From positions 1 to 38,981 of IMG/VR virus record IMGVR_UViG_3300031839_001157: 38,981 nt of DNA; one strand, given 5' to 3'. A model generated the notes under the pieces. It saw only the letters and a program-made list of their open reading frames with translations. It was not told the DNA's origin and made no database searches. This DNA comes from a virus. Positions 23,000-29,734 of this stretch are shown in pieces (position 1 is the stretch's first letter; each line of letters starts with the position of its first letter). A program made the translations under genes and the position numbers.

Positions 23000-23533
23000 A
23001 TGTCATCGACCCTACAGCAGCATTCACGTGCAGCTCTGCAGAGATACGAGCAGCACATTTATCAAATCGTCGAGAACTTTCCTAAAGAGACGATACTTGA
23101 TCCAACACCTTATTCGCCCGAAACTTTTATAGCACGTATTCGAGACGCTATCAAGGGCATGAAGCTCAACGGACATGCTTCAACTTTATTTACCATTGCA
23201 CAGTGCGAGTCGATATTTGCACACCTTAAATGCGGTGGTAGCTTTATATTCACTAGACACACGGGCGATCTAATTAGATGTGGTGAACGCCAACGTGCCG
23301 AGGCACGAGGAGCCATTGACTCTAGCAATACTGTTGTCGGCGTAAAAGATGGAGAGCTAGACGCACGTAACACAAAAGTGTTCGATGCTGTTTTCCTTCT
23401 CAAAGAGCTAGACATTATTACCGATCAGGTCACTTTTGCAAACATGAGCACCGCACAATACCAACAGGTGCAGTCATCGTTTAACCTTGAGCTAGTCGAA
23501 ACAGACGAAGCCCATAAACATATACTCATATGA
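23000..23533 (+). CDS. Unknown protein of the replication arm
   Basis: 177 aa, mixed alpha/beta. Features seen include GGSFIFTRHTGDLIRCGERQ near 79-98 and DARNTKVFDAVFLLKELDII near 120-139. No catalytic signature is recognised. It overlaps the next gene by 4 nt and heads the run of replication genes, so a role in DNA metabolism is possible. Confidence 0.72.
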   Translation: MSSTLQQHSRAALQRYEQHIYQIVENFPKETILDPTPYSPETFIARIRDAIKGMKLNGHASTLFTIAQCESIFAHLKCGGSFIFTRHTGDLIRCGERQRAEARGAIDSSNTVVGVKDGELDARNTKVFDAVFLLKELDIITDQVTFANMSTAQYQQVQSSFNLELVETDEAHKHILI

Positions 23534-23859
23534 GACCTAATCCTTACAAAATTAAAGGTCAAGAAACCACTCTTCACAAAATAGCTTGTGACGTATCCGA
23601 AAACGACTTCTATTACTTCACACGTGCATTAGGCACGTTACGAGGTCCAATAGATCAAACCCTAAGTAAACTGTTCTTGTCTCTGGTAACAGAGATGAGA
23701 GCAAGAGACATACCCGATTATTACCTAGCAACCAATGAATACGAAATCGAAGAAATACTTCGAGGACTTACCTTTACACGAACTCCTCGAAGTAGACGAG
23801 AGCAAACTGACTCTGGAAGAAGCGAGAACTTATTTCCAGGTGATCCAAGCAAATCGTAA
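23530..23859 (+). CDS. Unknown small protein
   Basis: 109 aa. The first 70 residues look like a compact helical domain (FYYFTRALGTLRGPIDQTL near 27-45). The last 40 residues are polar and overlap the next gene for 125 nt in the +1 frame, where the other frame has the more protein-like sequence. The overlap is long enough that a frameshift or a shortened real C-terminus should be considered. Start overlaps the previous gene by 4 nt. Confidence 0.58.
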   Translation: MRPNPYKIKGQETTLHKIACDVSENDFYYFTRALGTLRGPIDQTLSKLFLSLVTEMRARDIPDYYLATNEYEIEEILRGLTFTRTPRSRREQTDSGRSENLFPGDPSKS

Positions 23860-23959
23860 CACACCACAAAAACGCAGAGCAAAAACCAAGAAAGAGTCAA
23901 ACAAACTTACAGGTAAAAATGTTCTGATCTCAGACATGGATGACCTGTTACAAGGTTAA
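23735..23959 (+). CDS. Small acidic/basic helical protein
   Basis: 74 aa. An acidic, Leu-rich N-terminal half (FEDLPLHELLEVDESKLTLE near 9-28) is followed by a basic segment (KRRAKTKKESNK) and an acidic end. The first half is the kind of sequence that binds a partner protein. It overlaps the 3' part of the previous gene by 125 nt and ends 4 nt before the nuclease start, so it is probably coupled to that gene. Confidence 0.6.
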   Translation: MNTKSKKYFEDLPLHELLEVDESKLTLEEARTYFQVIQANRNTPQKRRAKTKKESNKLTGKNVLISDMDDLLQG

Positions 23960-23963
23960 AGAT

Positions 23964-25055
23964 ATGACACCAGACCTATCATTCCCTAGCTTAGACTTAA
24001 ACGATACGATCACCAAACGAAACCCTGTTGGTGCTCGTAGGTTCTTGCTGCAATACGACAAACCGGGTGAGTTTAATCTACAGATTGACAACTCTTCTCT
24101 TGAGGTGTTCAATGCCTGTGCCAAATCAGCAGAATACAAACTTGTTGATGCACGTGAAGCACCACCCAAAGCAGCACTTACTTATGGCTCAGCTGTTCAC
24201 GAGGGTTTGGAGGTTTACTACAGAGACAAAACACTTGGTATCAAATCAGATACGGAGATGCGGCAAGATGTGTTCGCAGCAGCGCAAGTTCCCTTTGAAA
24301 AGCAACCAGTTCCACTAGACGAATGGCGCACCTCTGATCGTGCTATCGACACGCTTCAGCGTTACATGAAGCACTACGAACACGAGGACATTGTAGTTCA
24401 AACACGTGACAATGTTCCACTTGTCGAGATGCCGTTCTCTCTTCCTCTCACTGTTCTTGAATACGAACCGACACAACTTAACTGGAAGTTTAGCGAACTC
24501 GTTGACCCTTCTACCTATCCAGACGAACTGGCTGATAAACCTGTAGAAGTCAAACGCATCAACGTTTACTGGACTGGTAAGATTGACTTGGTTCTCACAC
24601 TCGACGGACGTGACACGTGGATATCCGACCACAAAACTACATCCATGCTAGGCGGAACCTACTGGGCTGACTTCGAACTATCAAATCAAACCATAGGTTA
24701 CAACTGGGCGGGTTGGAAAATCATTGGAGAACTTCCACGCGGCTTGCTCCTCAACGTAATCTATTCAAGACCACCACTCAAATCTGGTCTTGTTAAAACA
24801 GAATTTCACCGTCACCGTTATTATTACCGGCAAGACCAGATCGAAGAATGGGAATACAATACCTCCATTCTTGTTTCAGACTTTTGTTCTAACCTCTTAC
24901 GAGGAGAGTTCCCTATGATGTTCCGCTGGTGCGTAGGTAAATACGGTGTATGCCCATACCACGATGTATGCAAATCACCTGCTTCGCAACGACGCATGGT
25001 GCTCAACACTGACCTTTACTCAGATGTAACATGGTCACCACTTAACAAAGACTAA
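23964..25055 (+). CDS. Cas4/RecB-like PD-(D/E)XK nuclease with Fe-S cysteines
   Basis: 363 aa from ATG 23964; an ATG at 23940 would overlap the previous gene by 20 nt. The nuclease core is visible: YGSAVHEGLE with His79, WTGKIDLVL with Asp208, and ISDHKTT with Asp222 and Lys224. Four cysteines, one early (Cys52) and three late (Cys323, Cys330, Cys336 in CVGKYGVCPYHDVC), match the [4Fe-4S] arrangement of Cas4/AddB-type nucleases. Such phage enzymes resect DNA ends for recombination with a partner such as the Sak4-like ATPase encoded downstream. The stop overlaps the start of the DnaQ-like gene (TAATG). Confidence 0.85.
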   Translation: MTPDLSFPSLDLNDTITKRNPVGARRFLLQYDKPGEFNLQIDNSSLEVFNACAKSAEYKLVDAREAPPKAALTYGSAVHEGLEVYYRDKTLGIKSDTEMRQDVFAAAQVPFEKQPVPLDEWRTSDRAIDTLQRYMKHYEHEDIVVQTRDNVPLVEMPFSLPLTVLEYEPTQLNWKFSELVDPSTYPDELADKPVEVKRINVYWTGKIDLVLTLDGRDTWISDHKTTSMLGGTYWADFELSNQTIGYNWAGWKIIGELPRGLLLNVIYSRPPLKSGLVKTEFHRHRYYYRQDQIEEWEYNTSILVSDFCSNLLRGEFPMMFRWCVGKYGVCPYHDVCKSPASQRRMVLNTDLYSDVTWSPLNKD

Positions 25056-25615
25056 TGGAAGACATTGAAGAAATACTTGTCGTAGACATAGAAACAACAG
25101 GCTTCAAAGCAGGAGAAGACTTTATACTTGAGCTAGGAGCTGTAGAATTAAACTTAATAACTGGAAAGAGAACTACGCTCTTTGACAAAGTGTTCAATCA
25201 CCCTGACTTAACAGCAAAACACCATGACGCATGGATCTTCAAGAACGGTTACATGACTATAGATGAAGTTCGTAAAGCAAAACCAATCGACGAAGACGTA
25301 GAAGAACTAGAGACTTTGTTCTCTGAATTTTCTGGTTGCATTACAGCATGGAACAGATTCTTTGATTCTAAGTTCCTTGAATACGAAGGCTTTGACTTAG
25401 GCACACCTTTAGCCTGCCCTATGCTACAATCAACTAGTTACTTCAAAATACCTAAGAAATCTGGTAACGGTTACAAATGGCCAAAAGCACAAGAAGCATG
25501 GGACCGTTTGTTTCCTGACAATCCACGAACAGAACTCCACCGTGGAGGAGACGATGCTGACTTTGAAGCAATCATAATCAAAGAGCTTTACGACAGAGAG
25601 GTCTATGAACCATGA
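25055..25615 (+). CDS. DnaQ-like 3'-5' exonuclease (DEDDh)
   Basis: 186 aa. Exo I VVDIETTGF (Asp11, Glu13), Exo II AWNRFFDSKFLE (Asn100, Asp104) and Exo III HRGGDDADF (His162, Asp167) give the DEDDh set of metal ligands and the catalytic His. Length is normal for a stand-alone proofreading or trimming exonuclease. The polymerase encoded downstream already has its own exonuclease domain with a variant Exo II site, so this protein could proofread in trans or process RNA or DNA ends (inference). Coupled to neighbours by 1-4 nt overlaps. Confidence 0.87.
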   Translation: MEDIEEILVVDIETTGFKAGEDFILELGAVELNLITGKRTTLFDKVFNHPDLTAKHHDAWIFKNGYMTIDEVRKAKPIDEDVEELETLFSEFSGCITAWNRFFDSKFLEYEGFDLGTPLACPMLQSTSYFKIPKKSGNGYKWPKAQEAWDRLFPDNPRTELHRGGDDADFEAIIIKELYDREVYEP

Positions 25616-25824
25616 TGGAGATAAAAGAAGTATCTGACCTCAAAGAATTAAAAGACGACAGTTATTACTGGATAAAAGTAAAAACTGTTTGGAGAATTAG
25701 ACGCGCAAACATATCGAACGGCAATCTGTTCTTAGGTGAAGTTCCTTACTCGCACATACGCAGACGCTTTCCACATGCAAAAATTGCAGGTCCAATGTCT
25801 TTGCCAGACCAATTCAATTATTGA
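25612..25824 (+). CDS. Small protein, unknown
   Basis: 70 aa, basic, strand-rich (YYWIKVKTVWRIRRANI near 18-34), perhaps a small beta barrel. The stop codon lies inside a TTCAA-N3-TTGAA palindrome (25813-25825). Two adjacent ATGs (25612 and 25615) could start it; the first overlaps the previous gene. No family recognised. Confidence 0.6.
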   Translation: MMEIKEVSDLKELKDDSYYWIKVKTVWRIRRANISNGNLFLGEVPYSHIRRRFPHAKIAGPMSLPDQFNY

Positions 25825-25825
25825 A
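25813..25825. repeat. Copy of palindrome TTCAA-N3-TTGAA
   Basis: TTCAATTATTGAA covers the stop of the 70-aa gene and ends 6 bp before the MazG-like start. As at 12546, it sits where a ribosome-binding site would be. Confidence 0.7.
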
Positions 25826-25831
25826 TCCCTT

Positions 25832-26416
25832 ATGAGTAATGCCCAACCAACACTGAATGGACTGTCTCACCCTGAGATGGTAAACAAGTTAGCCAAGAAC
25901 GCTGCGCAGATTGCAGACGAAGTAAACAACAGAGAAAACAGAGATCAACTGTTTGATTTGCTTCACGCGTCTATTGGCTTTGCAGGAGAAGTATGTGAAC
26001 TGCAAGAAGGTTCTATAACCTTGCTAACTAAAGTAGACGATAATCTAGTCGAAGAACTAGGTGATATAGAGTTTTATCTTGAGCTATTAAGACAGTGCTT
26101 GCACATCAAAGAGTTATCTGCAACTCAACAAGTATCTAGTTATCTAAGCTTTAATGGATTACTCGAAGAGTTATCAGAGATTAGTGGTGATATGTTAGAC
26201 GCAACTAAGAAATGCTTTATCTACAACCAAGAGATAGACACAATACGATTTGTCAAAGCACTTACTAAAGCGCACCTATGTTTGAATCGTATCTATACGA
26301 ACGAAGGTCTTACACGTGAGGATGTTCTTGAAGCCAACCTCAAAAAGCTGGACAAACGTTATCCAGGTTTTAATTTTACAAACGAAGCAGCTAAAGCTCG
26401 TAAAGACAAAGCATAA
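25832..26416 (+). CDS. MazG-like nucleotide pyrophosphohydrolase
   Basis: 194 aa from ATG 25832, chosen because upstream in-frame starts lie deep in the previous gene. The all-alpha NTP pyrophosphohydrolase motif is visible: HASIGFAGEVCELQEG with Glu53 and Glu56, then VEELGDIEFYLELL with Glu74/Glu75 and Asp78, the E-x2-E ... E-x2-D metal-binding set. Such enzymes remove NTPs or modified nucleotides; in phages they are thought to adjust nucleotide or alarmone pools. The C-terminal half (about 100-194) is a second helical region. Confidence 0.82.
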   Translation: MSNAQPTLNGLSHPEMVNKLAKNAAQIADEVNNRENRDQLFDLLHASIGFAGEVCELQEGSITLLTKVDDNLVEELGDIEFYLELLRQCLHIKELSATQQVSSYLSFNGLLEELSEISGDMLDATKKCFIYNQEIDTIRFVKALTKAHLCLNRIYTNEGLTREDVLEANLKKLDKRYPGFNFTNEAAKARKDKA

Positions 26417-26418
26417 CC

Positions 26419-27201
26419 ATGAGAGATATAAACGAAGGATACAAACAAATCCCGTCAATCCTAATGCTTGGGCAACCAGGCACAGGCAAAACAACTGCGC
26501 TAATGCAGTTCCCAAACATCGGTGTCATTGACCTTGACTTAAACCTATCTGGACCTTTGCGTTGGCTCAAAGAAAACAACAAGAATCCTAGTGTCTATTA
26601 CGACTCACCTGTTGTAGATGAGTTTGACAACAAAGTTCCACGCGAGGACCAGTTCAGAAAGTTTGCTCAGATCGCAAACGATTTCATAGCTGACGACAAG
26701 ATCAAAGTTATTGGTGTTGATTCTCTTACAACTCTTGTTGACGTTGTCTGCGTAGAAATTCTTCGCGCACAGAAAAAGCACATCGGCAACTTCGACTTCA
26801 AGACTGTCACATCTAAATCCTTTGATGCTGCATTCGAGTGGTCAGAGTGGGGTGCGTTCTTCAACATCATGAAGCAAATGTTGTTCAACCTCAAAGCTTC
26901 AGGCAAGCCTATTGTTTTTACTGGACACCTTCGAGCTAAGGAAGCATCGCTAGACAAAGTCATGCAGAACTTTATTGCAGTGCCAGGGCAGACAGCTGAG
27001 ATCATTGCAGGTTTGTTCTCTGAGGTTTGGTTATTCGACAACGAGCTATCTGGCTTTGGCGCAAATGCCAAAGAGACTAGAGTCGTTTCTACCTTTCCAA
27101 CATCAGCAGCAAACAAAACACTTGGACTCAAGTCCTCTGTCGGTGGAAAGAAAACAGAAGACGCTATGGAGCTTGTCAACCTTGTAATGCAGGAAGCATG
27201 A
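26419..27201 (+). CDS. Sak4/RecA-like recombination ATPase
   Basis: 260 aa. Walker A GQPGTGKT (18-25), a strand ending VIDLD (36-40), and Walker B IKVIGVDSL (95-103, Asp101) define a RecA-core P-loop ATPase of the phage AAA_24/Sak4 type. These proteins bind single-stranded DNA and act as annealases or recombinases, commonly with an SSB and a nuclease. Here a Cas4-like nuclease lies upstream and a DUF669/SSB-like gene downstream, which fits a recombination module. Coupled to the next gene by a 4-nt overlap. Confidence 0.85.
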   Translation: MRDINEGYKQIPSILMLGQPGTGKTTALMQFPNIGVIDLDLNLSGPLRWLKENNKNPSVYYDSPVVDEFDNKVPREDQFRKFAQIANDFIADDKIKVIGVDSLTTLVDVVCVEILRAQKKHIGNFDFKTVTSKSFDAAFEWSEWGAFFNIMKQMLFNLKASGKPIVFTGHLRAKEASLDKVMQNFIAVPGQTAEIIAGLFSEVWLFDNELSGFGANAKETRVVSTFPTSAANKTLGLKSSVGGKKTEDAMELVNLVMQEA

Positions 27202-27413
27202 AACGCGCGTTTATTGTAAAGCTAGAATTAGACAACTTGTCCGATCTTGGTTTAGTTGCTGAAGATATACAGCTAGCATTAGCTGACGACGGTTACGAAG
27301 TAATTTCTGTAGCACCTTATGCTGCACCAGAACAAATGGTAGGTCGCTTAGACGAAATTAGAAAGGCACAAGCCTTATCAGACATATCACCTTTAGGTGA
27401 CGACTTAATATGA
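27198..27413 (+). CDS. Small acidic protein, unknown
   Basis: 71 aa, acidic, with a ferredoxin-like strand-helix-strand look (FIVKLELDN, helix with AEDIQLALADDG, then YEVISVAPY). Overlaps both neighbours by 4 nt. Probably a small partner protein in the recombination module; no family recognised. Confidence 0.6.
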   Translation: MKRAFIVKLELDNLSDLGLVAEDIQLALADDGYEVISVAPYAAPEQMVGRLDEIRKAQALSDISPLGDDLI

Positions 27414-27616
27414 AACATTTTCCACCAACTCAACCAGGCTATCATTGGGTCTGGGTCTTTGACGGCTGGGTAATCTGGGAAGTCGAATTTAATTTAGAAA
27501 ATGCCAAACTAGAGGTATATAACCCTATCACCAACACTTGGGAACCTGCTTCAAACTATGAATACTATATTTATATACCTGAACCAAGCCATCCCGAGTC
27601 AACAGAACCCTTTTAA
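27410..27616 (+). CDS. Small aromatic-rich protein, unknown
   Basis: 68 aa with many Trp, Tyr and Pro residues (YHWVWVFDGWVIWEVEF near 11-27), probably a beta sheet. Small Trp-rich proteins of this kind occur between phage replication genes without known function. Overlaps the previous gene by 4 nt. Confidence 0.58.
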   Translation: MKHFPPTQPGYHWVWVFDGWVIWEVEFNLENAKLEVYNPITNTWEPASNYEYYIYIPEPSHPESTEPF

Positions 27617-27680
27617 GTAAAGTATTCTTCTTTGCTTGAAACCAAAACAAATAAGTAAAACCTAGTAAATCAGTAATATT

Positions 27681-28115
27681 ATGTTAGACACACAAATTGA
27701 TCTAAACGACACCGATACTTCAATGCCACGTCTTATTGACGGTAAGTATCTTTGCTCCATTGACAAGGCCGAGGTAGTTGCCTCTAAGTCTGTCGAAGGT
27801 AACAAGAACCTTATGGTTATCTATAAGCTGGCGGAAGATGCAGAATCAACCATTGGTTCTTCCATCAGTCCTGGGTATCAGCTTCGTCGTTACTACGCGC
27901 TGCAACCTTCTGAGAAAAATCCTGACTGGGATTTCAAAACAGATATTGCTCGCCTCATCGACGCAGCCTTCGGCACTTCACAGGGTGAACGCCCTGAGTT
28001 CAATGCTGACACAATCGCAGGTCTGCACGGTCGTCAGGTCATTGTGACCACTAAGCTCGTAGACGGAGAGATGGGACTTCAGAACGAAGTCAAGTCTGTT
28101 CTTGCAGTTAGTTAA
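27681..28115 (+). CDS. DUF669/single-stranded DNA-binding-like protein
   Basis: 144 aa. A beta-rich protein with LIDGKYLCSIDKAEVVAS near 18-35, NKNLMVIYKL near 42-51, and a C-terminal LHGRQVIVTTKLVDGE followed by LQNEVKSVLAV. This looks like DUF669, a family often beside Sak-type recombinases and proposed to act as SSB. Its place after the Sak4-like ATPase supports the role. The start has the CAGTAATATT-ATG context. It is preceded by a 64-nt gap and followed by a terminator-like hairpin, so it may be expressed at its own level. Confidence 0.7.
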   Translation: MLDTQIDLNDTDTSMPRLIDGKYLCSIDKAEVVASKSVEGNKNLMVIYKLAEDAESTIGSSISPGYQLRRYYALQPSEKNPDWDFKTDIARLIDAAFGTSQGERPEFNADTIAGLHGRQVIVTTKLVDGEMGLQNEVKSVLAVS

Positions 28116-28127
28116 TACAATAGTGGG

Positions 28128-28156
28128 GTGCGCACACTTATCACGCACACTTTTTT
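28128..28156 (+). terminator. Terminator-like hairpin abutting the methyltransferase start
   Basis: GTGCG (28128-28132), 11-nt loop, CGCAC (28144-28148), AC, then TTTTTT (28151-28156) directly before ATG 28157. A U-tract touching the start codon would limit readthrough, or act as an attenuator, between the SSB-like gene and the polymerase cluster. Confidence 0.62.
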
Positions 28157-29734
28157 ATGAGTGATCTATACAAACAAATTCTAGCCAAGTCTACAACAGG
28201 CACTAGCACTATACCTATCGAAGAAATTCACATTGCACCAGAACGTGCACGTGAGGATACTCCTGAAGTCCGTAGATACATTGACGAAGAACTTATTCCT
28301 TCTATCGTTGACAACGGACTAATTCACCCGCCTGTTCTTAACTTCAAAGACGATCTACCAGAAGGTAAAAGATGTGAGCTTGTTGCAGGTTGGTGTAGAA
28401 CCACAGCTTTTCAGATGCTTGGTCTCACAGAAATTCCATACACATACAGGGAGAACATGTCTACCGTAGAGTATCGCGAAGTCGAACTCGAAGAAAACTT
28501 TCGTCGCAAGGACATGACATGGCAAGAGAAAGTATGTGCGGTAGCAGACATTCACAAACTCAAAGCACAAAAAGCAGGTGCCGAAGGAACTAAGTGGGGA
28601 CAAGCTCATACAGGCAAACTGCTTGGCACTTCAGCAGGACACATTAACAACTGTCTAAAGATCGCAGCGTCAATCAAATCACATGACGAAGAAATTAAGA
28701 ATGCTGCAGGTGTGCAAGAGTGTTTACAGATTTATCTCAAACGCAAGGACGACAAACTTGCTTCTTACATTGCAGAGCAAGCCGGAGTGCAAACAACTAA
28801 AGCCACTCCTGTCACAGGTGCAGGTCCAATACGCGGTGAAGCAGGCATCAACCTGTCTGATGTCGTAGACACAGCTAGCCAGACAAGTTCAAGCGTTGAA
28901 TCCGTTAGCGCAGCACCAACTATTGAGTATACGCAAAACACAAAGTTTGATCTAAGCAAAATTATTTACAATGAAGATAACAGAGACTGGTTCTCCCGAC
29001 AAGATGATGAAAGCGTTGATCTTGTTTATACTGATATTCCCTTTGGTATTGATATGGATAACCTTGATTTCAATGCGTCTGATTTGGATAGAGTTGCTGA
29101 CGCGCATGACGTCGAAGAAAACTTAGAGCAGATGCCAGTGTTCCTTGAGAATGCTTATAGAGTTTTAAAAGACAGTAAATACTGTGCGTTCTGGTATGAC
29201 CTCGCGCATCACGAAAAGCTTTTAAACTGGGGCAAAGACATCGGCTTTAGTGTTCAACCTTATCCTCTTGTATGGTGCAAAACTCATCCTTGCAGAAATC
29301 GTGCTGGTAATATCTGGTGGACCAAAGCTGTCGAGTATGTAATGGTAATGCGCAAAGGTCAAGCTACGTTACGTAATCCACAAACTAAAAACTACTATCT
29401 TGCTGATGGCTCAGCTGAACGTAAGATGCAACGCAATCCGTTTTCAAAACCTTTCGAAGTATCTAAACAAGTCATCGAGCCATTAGGTATTCCTGGTGAT
29501 TTTATGGTTGATCCTTATGCAGGTGAAGGCTCTCTTGTTCGTGCCGGTCTTAACATGGGTTTTCAAGTTGTAGGTATTGAGAAAGAGAAAACACATTTTG
29601 ACCGTATGGGTGAACACGTTCGAAACGTGCTTACTGCAATGACACGAGGCAAAGCACAGTTTGTAAGTTTTGACGAAGAGCATGCTGAGTTAAATCGTAA
29701 AGTTCAAGAAGCAGATGACGCAATCAAGTTCTAA
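28157..29734 (+). CDS. ParB-like domain fused to DNA methyltransferase
   Basis: 525 aa. The N-terminal ParB/Srx-like domain (about 18-130) shows IHPPVL (56-61), ELVAGWCRTTAFQML (74-88, in place of the usual G-x-R-R) and EENFRRKDMTWQEK (112-125). A polar linker (about 215-260) leads to an N6/N4 amino-methyltransferase. There, catalytic motif IV is DIPF (293-296, a variant of D/N/S-P-P-Y/F) and precedes SAM-binding motif I, DPYAGEGS (452-459), which is the beta-class order. It probably methylates adenine or cytosine amino groups in phage DNA, perhaps against restriction. A TTCAA-N3-TTGAA copy lies within the linker coding region. No cognate endonuclease is seen. Confidence 0.87.
   Translation: MSDLYKQILAKSTTGTSTIPIEEIHIAPERAREDTPEVRRYIDEELIPSIVDNGLIHPPVLNFKDDLPEGKRCELVAGWCRTTAFQMLGLTEIPYTYRENMSTVEYREVELEENFRRKDMTWQEKVCAVADIHKLKAQKAGAEGTKWGQAHTGKLLGTSAGHINNCLKIAASIKSHDEEIKNAAGVQECLQIYLKRKDDKLASYIAEQAGVQTTKATPVTGAGPIRGEAGINLSDVVDTASQTSSSVESVSAAPTIEYTQNTKFDLSKIIYNEDNRDWFSRQDDESVDLVYTDIPFGIDMDNLDFNASDLDRVADAHDVEENLEQMPVFLENAYRVLKDSKYCAFWYDLAHHEKLLNWGKDIGFSVQPYPLVWCKTHPCRNRAGNIWWTKAVEYVMVMRKGQATLRNPQTKNYYLADGSAERKMQRNPFSKPFEVSKQVIEPLGIPGDFMVDPYAGEGSLVRAGLNMGFQVVGIEKEKTHFDRMGEHVRNVLTAMTRGKAQFVSFDEEHAELNRKVQEADDAIKF
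28888..28900. repeat. Copy of palindrome TTCAA-N3-TTGAA (intragenic)
   Basis: TTCAAGCGTTGAA, inside the linker of the methyltransferase gene, followed by TCCGTTAG, which matches the downstream part shared by other copies. Confidence 0.65.

Noticed and set aside
23964-25055. CRISPR-associated role for the Cas4-like nuclease
   Set aside because: No repeat-spacer array and no other cas genes are present; Cas4/AddB-like nucleases are common phage recombination genes.
25736-25831. N-terminal extension of the MazG-like gene
   Set aside because: Would overlap most of the preceding gene, and the protein-like sequence begins at ATG 25832.
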